Below, piece after piece: positions 1 through 3,999 of a stretch of 5,403 bases of DNA (position 1 is the stretch's first letter; each line of letters starts with the position of its first letter). Source of the DNA: Myxococcales bacterium (GTDB lineage: Bacteria; Myxococcota_A; Polyangia; Fen-1088); contig PMZX01000512.1 of the NCBI GenBank assembly GCA_003170035.1, forward strand, positions 2,631 to 8,033. The letters run 5' to 3'. Below the pieces are notes generated by a model. That model ran no database searches. It saw only the letters and a list, made by a program, of their open reading frames with translations, and had not been told where the DNA came from. The position numbers and the translations under genes are program-made.

Positions 1-1
1 G

Positions 2-379
2 AAGTATTGTCGGAGCGAGCTTCTTCAGGACAACTACTTTCACGCCGTGTTTGAGGCAGCCAAGGGCCTCGCCCAGCGGATCCGTGACATGTCCGGCGTT
101 CAAGCTGACGGCGCGGCGCTGGTGGACCGGGTCTTCTCGACCGACCGACCAGCGCTCGCGATCAACTCGCTCCGAACGGAAACGGAGAAATCGGAGCACA
201 AGGGGTTCGCTTCTCTCCTCAAGGGTTGCTTTGCCGCCGTGAGAAATCCCCTGGCGCACGATCCGAAGATCCTCTGGCAAGGCGAAGACGATGCGGCCGA
301 CTACCTCTCGCTGATCTCGTTGCTCCACCGCAAGTTAGATGAGAGCGTCCGAACCGGTCTGCAGACAGGTGCCGAATGA
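2..379 (+). CDS. TIGR02391 / Hypoth_Ymh family protein, HEPN-like, 5' end outside window
   Basis: The reading frame is open from the left edge (KYCRSELLQDNYFHAVFEA then onward), and this upstream part fits the family, so the GTG at 47 is internal and only the C-terminal ~125 residues are here. The pattern (NYFHAV.EA.K, DG..LV..FS...PAL..N.L.T..E..E..G, RNPLAH, then a helix ending in LLHRKLDE) is that of the TIGR02391/Hypoth_Ymh domain, whose biochemical role is not established. Seen directly: Arg (codon 242-244) and His (codon 257-259) form R-N-P-L-A-H, an R-x4-H motif like that of HEPN-fold RNases. Assigning RNase activity is inference. Its stop overlaps the darT start as ATGA, so translation of the two is probably coupled, and the family often occurs beside restriction or defence genes. 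It could equally be an accessory or regulatory protein of a type I restriction locus. Confidence 0.8.
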   Translation, partial: KYCRSELLQDNYFHAVFEAAKGLAQRIRDMSGVQADGAALVDRVFSTDRPALAINSLRTETEKSEHKGFASLLKGCFAAVRNPLAHDPKILWQGEDDAADYLSLISLLHRKLDESVRTGLQTGAE

Positions 380-993
380 CCACGGTCGAGGATCATCAAA
401 TATTTCACATCACTCACGTCGACAACCTGCCTGGGATCATCCAGGAGGGTGGCCTGTGGTGCGACAAGGAAAGAATTGCACGTGAACTCCCCTGCACGAA
501 TATCGGGCACCTTCACATCAAGCAGCGAAGGCTCCACCGACCCGTTACTACGCGGGCAGGCGGGACTCTGGGTGATTACGTGCCATTCAATTTTTGCCCC
601 CGCTCGGTGATGCTCTATGTGGTCAGCAGGGGTCACACGGACTATGGCGGTGGGCAGGAGAACATCGTCCATCTCGTCAGCTCGGTTTCGCTTGCCGTGG
701 TTCTCGGACGCCCATGGGCATTCACGGACCGCCACGCCGAGCTTGCCCATGCGTTGCACTTCGATGATCTCGCTCAGCTTGCAGAGGTGCCATGGCGCGT
801 CATGGGCATGCGATATTGGACCGACGTGAAGGAAGAGCGACAAGCCGAGTTCTTGGTCCGGGAATTCTTCCCATGGACTGCGGTCACCGAAATTGGGACC
901 ATGACGCTATCCGCAGCCAAGCAAGTCCTGCGCGCCATCAAGTCAGCCGATCACAAGCCTGAAGTCAGGGCGCGGCCAGAGTGGTATTACTAG
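376..993 (+). CDS. darT: DarT-like DNA ADP-ribosyltransferase toxin (DUF4433)
   Basis: Complete 205-residue protein of the DarT family. These toxins transfer ADP-ribose from NAD+ to a base in single-stranded DNA, blocking replication. Visible marks: N-terminal FHITHVDNLPGIIQEGG (residues 10-26), the usual NAD-binding start; IKQRRLHR (48-55), where the family's catalytic Arg lies (R51 or R52); GDYVPFNFCPRSVMLY (66-81), the most recognisable DarT block; and RQAEFLV (155-161), with E158 at the place of the catalytic glutamate (E160 in Thermus aquaticus DarT). All key residues are present, so the toxin looks active. The length is normal for the family. The ATG overlaps the upstream stop (ATGA) with only a weak ACAGG (365-369) ahead, which suggests coupled translation. 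The cognate antitoxin follows after 10 bases. The base preference (DarT1 guanine versus DarT2 thymine) cannot be settled by eye; the layout fits DarT2. Confidence 0.93.
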   Translation: MTTVEDHQIFHITHVDNLPGIIQEGGLWCDKERIARELPCTNIGHLHIKQRRLHRPVTTRAGGTLGDYVPFNFCPRSVMLYVVSRGHTDYGGGQENIVHLVSSVSLAVVLGRPWAFTDRHAELAHALHFDDLAQLAEVPWRVMGMRYWTDVKEERQAEFLVREFFPWTAVTEIGTMTLSAAKQVLRAIKSADHKPEVRARPEWYY

Positions 994-996
994 GAG
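992..996 (+). promoter_or_regulatory. ribosome binding site of darG
   Basis: AGGAG lies 7 bases before the darG ATG and overlaps the darT stop codon TAG (991-993). It is the strongest Shine-Dalgarno in the left operon, while darT itself has only a weak one. That would favour more antitoxin than toxin from the same messenger, which is inference from strength alone. Confidence 0.8.
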
Positions 997-1003
997 CGAA
1001 GCC

Positions 1004-2056
1004 ATGACCATCGAACGCGGACAAGGCAACCTGCTGACAGCCCACGTCGACGCCCTGGTCAACACGGTCAACACCGTGGGCGTGATGGGCAAGGGCCTCG
1101 CCCTGCAGTTCAAGAAGGCTTTCCCGGAAAACTTCGCGGCGTATGAACGCGCCTGCAAAGCTGGCGAGGTCGTCGTCGGTCGGATGTATGTCGTCCGGCG
1201 GCTCGCTTCGCCGAGATTCATCATCAACTTCCCGACCAAGAAGGACTGGCATCAGCCATCGCGGATCGAATACATCCGCGATGGACTGCGAGACCTCGCT
1301 GACCAAATCCGCATCCTCGGGATCGAGTCGATCGCGGTGCCGCCTCTGGGCTGTGGAAACGGAGGACTCGACTGGTCCATCGTCAGGTCGCTCATCGTTG
1401 AGGCTCTCTCTGGATTGCCTGGTGGCCGGGTCGTCTTGTTCGAGCCTGCCGAGGCTCCTTCCGCCGAAGTAATGATCGACCGACAACAGAAACCGATGAT
1501 GACGCCGGGCCGTGCGGCCGTGCTCGCGCTCATCGGTCGCTACCTCGAAACCGACTACGACTACCGGCTATCGCTGGTCGAGGTGCAGAAGCTTGCGTAC
1601 TTTCTGCAGCAGGCGGGCGAGAACCTGCGGCTGGAGTTTCGCGCGCACCACTACGGGCCCTACGCGGACAACCTGCGAAAGGCGCTGCGGAACATCGAGG
1701 GGCACTACACGCGCGGCATCGGCGACGGCAAAAACAGCCCGGAAACGCCGCTGGAATTGCTTCCCGGCGCGCTGGATGAGGCGCGCGCGTTTCTGGCGGA
1801 TCGGCCCGATACGCTCAAGCGGCTCGACCGGGTCGCGGCTCTCATCGACGGATTCGAGACGCCATTCGGGATGGAGCTTCTCGGGACCGTCCACTGGGTG
1901 ATGAAACACGGTTCGGCCCCGGATAACGTCGACGACGTCATCGCGAAGGTCCATGCCTGGAGCGAGCGCAAGCGCTCGCAGATGAAGGACGGCCACGTCC
2001 GCGCGGCGTGGACGCGCCTTCACGACCAGGGATGGGCTCAAGCAGCCTCGGCGTAA
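1004..2056 (+). CDS. darG: DarG-like antitoxin: macrodomain DNA ADP-ribosyl glycohydrolase plus C-terminal toxin-binding domain
   Basis: Complete 350-residue antitoxin, the usual DarG length. Residues 1-~155 are a DarG/ALC1-like macrodomain: GQGNLL (6-11), VDALVNTVNTVGVMGKGLA (15-33), NFPTK (75-79) with lysines 79/80 at the place of the catalytic lysine of DarG, and PPLGCGNGGLDW (113-124), the phosphate-binding loop. It removes ADP-ribose from DNA, reversing DarT. After a short linker, residues ~167-350 form the helical C-terminal domain (GRAAVLALIGRYLE, KLAYFLQQAGE, HYGPYADNLRKAL, GMELLGTVHWVM). In studied pairs this domain binds DarT directly and blocks its DNA site, so the antitoxin works in two ways. 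It sits 10 bases after darT, with AGGAG at 992-996 supporting this ATG. No truncation is seen, so the pair should be functional. Confidence 0.93.
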   Translation: MTIERGQGNLLTAHVDALVNTVNTVGVMGKGLALQFKKAFPENFAAYERACKAGEVVVGRMYVVRRLASPRFIINFPTKKDWHQPSRIEYIRDGLRDLADQIRILGIESIAVPPLGCGNGGLDWSIVRSLIVEALSGLPGGRVVLFEPAEAPSAEVMIDRQQKPMMTPGRAAVLALIGRYLETDYDYRLSLVEVQKLAYFLQQAGENLRLEFRAHHYGPYADNLRKALRNIEGHYTRGIGDGKNSPETPLELLPGALDEARAFLADRPDTLKRLDRVAALIDGFETPFGMELLGTVHWVMKHGSAPDNVDDVIAKVHAWSERKRSQMKDGHVRAAWTRLHDQGWAQAASA

Positions 2057-2057
2057 A

Positions 2058-2077
2058 GTGGACGACTTCGCCCCGCG
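2058..2077 (+). repeat. 20-base partial copy of the fic gene start (direct repeat, left copy)
   Basis: One base after the darG stop. It matches the first 20 bases of fic (2880-2899) at 18 of 20 positions, including an exact 15-base stretch (CGACTTCGCCCCGCG), and both copies begin with GTG. Read in the fic frame it gives xDDFAPR against fic MTDFAPR. The match stops abruptly after this point. It may be a relic of an earlier fic copy directly after darG, or chance in GC-rich DNA. Confidence 0.5.
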
Positions 2078-2096
2078 CGCTCAACTTCCGCGCGCG
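2074..2096 (+). other. GC-rich stem-loop after darG
   Basis: CGCGCGC (2074-2080) can pair with GCGCGCG (2090-2096) around a 9-base loop. There is no T-tract, so an intrinsic terminator is unlikely. Alternating GC runs pair easily by chance; it may at most stabilise the darG messenger end. Confidence 0.25.
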
Positions 2097-2177
2097 CTCG
2101 GTGGGTGCTCCACGCAGTCCACAAGGGCCACCTCGACCGGGCTGACCTGTGCTGCAACCTGCTTGAAGTCGGCCATG

Positions 2178-2186
2178 TGGTATTCT
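2178..2186 (+). promoter_or_regulatory. candidate extended -10 promoter for the ParE-type toxin-antitoxin pair
   Basis: TGGTATTCT is a good extended -10 (TGn plus TATTCT). No convincing -35 stands 16-18 bases upstream; TTGAAG at 2163-2168 would instead pair with TATCGA (2186-2191) at 17-base spacing. Either choice puts transcription start at or within a few bases of the ATG at 2195, which has no Shine-Dalgarno, so a leaderless or near-leaderless antitoxin messenger is likely. Sequence inference only. Confidence 0.4.
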
Positions 2187-2194
2187 ATCGATTC

Positions 2195-2377
2195 ATGGCA
2201 TCCACGGGTCTGAAGCAGAAGATGGTCGAAATCGTCGAGCATTTGCCCGATAGCGCGACGGTGGAGGACGCAATCGAGCGCTTGTACTTCCTGGCCAAGG
2301 TGGAGCGCGGCCTAGAGCAATCCGCCGCCGGTGACACGATTGCACACGAGGACATCAAGAAGCGGTTTCTCGGGTGA
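2195..2377 (+). CDS. small antitoxin of a ParE-type toxin-antitoxin pair
   Basis: A 60-residue acidic, helical protein (MASTGLKQKMVEIVEHLPDS at the start, then ATVEDAIERLYFLAKVERGL and an IAHEDIKKRF tail). Small proteins of this pattern (LPDdAT.EDaiErL.fl.KverGL...G..i.HE..K.rf) are typically found immediately before ParE/RelE toxins and act as their antitoxins. No ribbon-helix-helix or other clear DNA-binding segment is visible, so self-repression is not evident. The frame is open further upstream to a GTG at 2105, but that extension has no ribosome site and no family resemblance. The ATG at 2195 sits right after a promoter-like sequence and fits the usual length. It overlaps the toxin start (GTGA), which fits coupled translation. 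Confidence 0.75.
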   Translation: MASTGLKQKMVEIVEHLPDSATVEDAIERLYFLAKVERGLEQSAAGDTIAHEDIKKRFLG

Positions 2378-2664
2378 TCCCGGTTCGCTGGACTCCCCAG
2401 GCCGCGGAGGATCTGGCTGCCATCCGCGACTTCATCGCACGCGATTCTCCCCGGTACGCGGCGATCGTCGTCGAGCGCATCGTGACGGCTGTCGACATCC
2501 TGGAGCAGTTTCCGCTTTCGGGCAGAATGGTTCCCGAACGATCCCGGGATGATCTTCGCGAGCTGGTACGGCCTCCGTACCGAATCGTCTATCGAGTTCT
2601 CGAAGACCGGCTCGACATTGTGACGGTCTTTCGCTCTTCGCGGGAAATCCCCGACGTCCTGTGA
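2374..2664 (+). CDS. ParE/RelE-superfamily toxin (plasmid stabilization system type)
   Basis: A 96-residue basic protein of the ParE/RelE fold. Characteristic marks in order: RWTPQAAEDLAAIRDFIARD (residues 5-24), the paired N-terminal helices; DILEQFPLSGRMVPE (41-55), the L..FP..GR turn; then RELVRPPYRIVYRV (~62-75) and the closing strand DIVTVFRSSREIP. Length and motifs are complete, so it is probably functional. ParE members poison DNA gyrase while RelE members cut mRNA; the sequence leans to ParE (PYRIVYRV, no clear RelE catalytic set), but the target cannot be fixed by eye. It starts with GTG inside the antitoxin stop codon (GTGA), leaving little room for its own ribosome site, so it probably depends on antitoxin translation. 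Its stop in turn overlaps the GTG of a darG relic. Confidence 0.85.
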   Translation: MIPVRWTPQAAEDLAAIRDFIARDSPRYAAIVVERIVTAVDILEQFPLSGRMVPERSRDDLRELVRPPYRIVYRVLEDRLDIVTVFRSSREIPDVL

Positions 2665-2730
2665 GCCTCCAGCGAGGACAAGGCAACTTGCTGACGGCCC
2701 AGGTCGATGGCCGATGCTCGCGACACGTTG
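2661..2730 (+). pseudogene. relic of a second darG 5' end
   Basis: From the GTG at 2661 the frame reads MSLQRGQGNLLTAQVDG, against MTIERGQGNLLTAHVDA at the start of the intact darG (1004). Over 48 bases (2661-2708) I count 38 identities, and many differences inside the motif fall on third codon positions, so this was an older, diverged coding copy and not a recent duplicate. After 2708 the frame loses resemblance. A possible continuation in the next frame (DARDTL from 2713, compare DALVNT) would need a small insertion such as the GATGGCC/GATG near-duplication at 2706-2716. The frame stays open to 2852 with a sequence unlike any domain, so I do not call a 63-residue gene. No macrodomain catalytic residues remain. 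Confidence 0.7.
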
Positions 2731-2743
2731 TTTTGCGGGCCAC

Positions 2744-2799
2744 GCATTCGAGGAGACCCTTGCGCCATTTGATGGGGACGGGCTCGTTGCCTCGAATGC
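2744..2799. repeat. 10-bp perfect inverted repeat
   Basis: GCATTCGAGG (2744-2753) and its exact reverse complement CCTCGAATGC (2790-2799) enclose 36 bases. The enclosed part carries one CATTTGATGGG box (2766-2776) within a smaller CCAT-TTG-ATGG dyad (2765-2775). It could form a stem-loop, be a split operator, or be the ends of a tiny decayed element. No target duplication was seen. Confidence 0.55.
2766..2776 (+). repeat. CATTTGATGGG box, distal copy
   Basis: Identical over 11 bases to the box at 2835-2845. It lies in the loop of the 10-bp inverted repeat, 69 bases upstream of the paired boxes at the fic promoter. Possible auxiliary operator site. Confidence 0.45.
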
Positions 2800-2834
2800 C
2801 TAGCAAATTGCCGCTCACTTTCGCGATGTTAGGT

Positions 2835-2856
2835 CATTTGATGGGCATTTGATAAA
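2835..2856 (+). promoter_or_regulatory. tandem CATTTGAT boxes at the fic promoter (candidate operator)
   Basis: CATTTGATGGG (2835-2845) is followed without a gap by CATTTGATAAA (2846-2856): an 11-base period, about one helical turn, so a protein could bind both on one face. The second box contains the TG and first T of the extended -10 at 2850-2858. Binding there would block RNA polymerase, as expected for a repressor. The Fic protein has a C-terminal winged helix and could be the regulator, which is inference. Confidence 0.5.
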
Positions 2857-2858
2857 AT
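2850..2858 (+). promoter_or_regulatory. extended -10 promoter of fic
   Basis: TGATAAAAT is an exact extended -10 (TGn plus TAAAAT, five of six to TATAAT) in an AT-rich island of otherwise GC-rich DNA. The -35 is weak (TTAGGT at 2829-2834, spacing 18). Start of transcription would be near 2865, giving a leader of about 15 bases with AGAG (2868-2871) 8 bases before the GTG at 2880. Confidence 0.55.
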
Positions 2859-2879
2859 CAGGCGAAAAGAGCATCTGAC

Positions 2880-3932
2880 GTGACCGACTTCGCCCCGCGT
2901 TTTGCCATCACCAACGCCCTCACCTCGGGCCTGACGGCCATCGAGCGGGCGCGCGGGTTTCTGGAGGCGGCGACGCTGTCCGCGGAGTGGGTGCGGCGCA
3001 TGAGCCAGCGGGCGCTCTTGCTGGAAGCCCACCACAGTACGCACATCGAAGGCACGGAGTTGACCCTGGCGCAGGCCGAGCGCCTGTGGGCGGGGCAAAA
3101 GGTTCCCGGGGCGAAGCGGGACGACGTGCGTGAGCTGCTCAACTATCGCGAGGCCTTCAACCTGGTCTCCGAGTATCTCGGCAGTGGCGCGCCCATCACC
3201 GAAGGGCTGATCCGCGAGATCCACAAGCGCCTGGTTGCGGGCGTGCGGGGAGGCCAGGGCGGCCCTGGTGCCTATCGCAAGGCGCAGAACTACGTCGTGA
3301 ACAGCAAAACCCGCGAGGTCATCTACACCCCGCCGCCGCCAACGGATGTTCCGCCGCTGATGCGGGAGCTGGTCGATTGGCTGGGCGCCAAGACCAAGAT
3401 CCATCCCGTGTTGGTGGCCGGCATCGCGCAGTTCCAGCTGGTGCACATCCATCCCTTCCTCGACGGCAACGGCCGCACCTCGCGCCTGCTGTCCACCCTG
3501 TGCCTCTACCGGGCGGGCTTCGACTTCAAGCGCCTCTTCACCATCAGCGAATTCTACGATCGCGACCGGCCAGCCTTCTACCGCGCCATCCAGGGCGTGC
3601 GCGAGCACGACATGGATCTCACCGGCTGGCTGGAGTTCTTCGTCGGCGGCCTGGCCACGCAGATGGAGGAGGTCAAAGCGCGCGGCACGATCGCCATCCG
3701 CGCCGATGTGGTCGCCCGCGCCCACCACCTGAATGATCGCCAATCGGCGGTGCTGGCTGAGATCCTTTTGGCAGGCCGGCTTGGGGTAGCTGATCTCGAA
3801 AGCCTGTTCTCCACGGTTAATCGCCGGACGCTGCAGCGGGATCTGAAACGGCTTCTGGAGAAGGGGCTGGTGCGGGAAATGGGATCTAGCCCGACCGATC
3901 CCAACCGGCTTTATGTGCCAGGGAAGCTGTGA
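2880..3932 (+). CDS. Fic-domain protein AMP-transferase with winged-helix C-terminus
   Basis: Complete 350-residue Fic family protein, which usually transfers AMP from ATP to a hydroxyl side chain of a target protein. Domains: Fic/DOC N-terminal segment (~1-95) with S53-x3-E57-G58, the [S/T]xxxE[G/N] inhibitory helix of class II Fic proteins; Fic core (~105-230) with the catalytic loop [12 protein letters not shown] at 191-202 (H191 base, D195 metal, R199 and R202 phosphate binding, R202 also the partner of E57); and a C-terminal winged helix (~285-345, [17 protein letters not shown] being the recognition part). The active site is intact, so an enzyme held off by its own glutamate is expected. 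GTG is chosen because the family's N-terminal residues begin here and AGAG precedes it. The target is unknown. Its stop codon lies in the first unit of a repeat array leading to hsdR. Gene order suggests it is cargo or a regulator of the restriction locus. Confidence 0.92.
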   Translation: MTDFAPRFAITNALTSGLTAIERARGFLEAATLSAEWVRRMSQRALLLEAHHSTHIEGTELTLAQAERLWAGQKVPGAKRDDVRELLNYREAFNLVSEYLGSGAPITEGLIREIHKRLVAGVRGGQGGPGAYRKAQNYVVNSKTREVIYTPPPPTDVPPLMRELVDWLGAKTKIHPVLVAGIAQFQLVHIHPFLDGNGRTSRLLSTLCLYRAGFDFKRLFTISEFYDRDRPAFYRAIQGVREHDMDLTGWLEFFVGGLATQMEEVKARGTIAIRADVVARAHHLNDRQSAVLAEILLAGRLGVADLESLFSTVNRRTLQRDLKRLLEKGLVREMGSSPTDPNRLYVPGKL

Positions 3933-3984
3933 CAGGCTGTGACACGGAGCTGTGACAAACTATGACACGGAGCTGTGACAGGCC
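3926..3984 (+). repeat. 23-bp direct repeat array (TGTGACA boxes) between fic and hsdR
   Basis: Unit 1 is 3926-3948, unit 2 is 3949-3971 (20 of 23 identical, three G-to-A differences), and a partial unit 3 starts at 3972. Each unit holds two 9-base boxes, GCTGTGACA, spaced 10 then 13 bases: starts at 3926, 3936, 3949, 3959 (as ACTATGACA) and 3972. All are direct, so this is not the inverted CRP-type site. The fic stop TGA (3930-3932) is part of box 1. The array fills nearly all of the gap to hsdR and stops just before its ribosome site, so an operator or iteron-like binding array controlling hsdR is the natural reading. The binding protein is unknown. Confidence 0.85.
3939..3966 (+). promoter_or_regulatory. 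possible hsdR promoter embedded in the repeat array
   Basis: GTGACA in box 2 (3939-3944, five of six to TTGACA) is followed after 16 bases by TATGAC (3961-3966, four of six to TATAAT). The latter exists because box 4 differs from the others (ACTATGACA). Start would fall near 3973, 27 bases before the hsdR ATG. Weak; read-through from fic is the alternative. Confidence 0.25.
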
Positions 3985-3989
3985 AGCCA

Positions 3990-3994
3990 GAGGG
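3990..3994 (+). promoter_or_regulatory. ribosome binding site of hsdR
   Basis: GAGGG ends 5 bases before the ATG at 4000, directly after the 23-bp repeat array, and supports this start. Confidence 0.65.
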
Positions 3995-3999
3995 CGGAT

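Noticed and set aside
396..404. ATCAAATA in darT as a reverse CATTTGAT operator
   Set aside because: Single, imperfect and inside coding sequence far from any promoter; likely chance.
301..843. 180-codon open frame on the minus strand
   Set aside because: Lies over darT, whose motifs are intact on the + strand; no motif in the minus product.
2074..2096. intrinsic terminator after darG
   Set aside because: A 7-bp alternating GC stem without a following T-run; not a convincing terminator.
2105..2194. N-terminal extension of the small antitoxin from a GTG at 2105
   Set aside because: No ribosome site, composition unlike the antitoxin, and a promoter-like sequence falls inside it; ATG at 2195 fits the family length.
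2661..2852. 63-codon open frame as a functional small gene
   Set aside because: Only the first 16 residues resemble anything (DarG start); the rest looks random, so it is treated as a relic.
2829..3743. 304-codon open frame on the minus strand
   Set aside because: Antisense to fic, with no recognisable domain; the + strand has the full Fic signature.
3926..3984. CRISPR-like array
   Set aside because: Units are contiguous with no unique spacers and the boxes are only 9 bases; it is a tandem operator-like repeat.
3926..3984. CRP-type binding site because of TGTGA
   Set aside because: All boxes run in the same direction and no TCACA partner is present.
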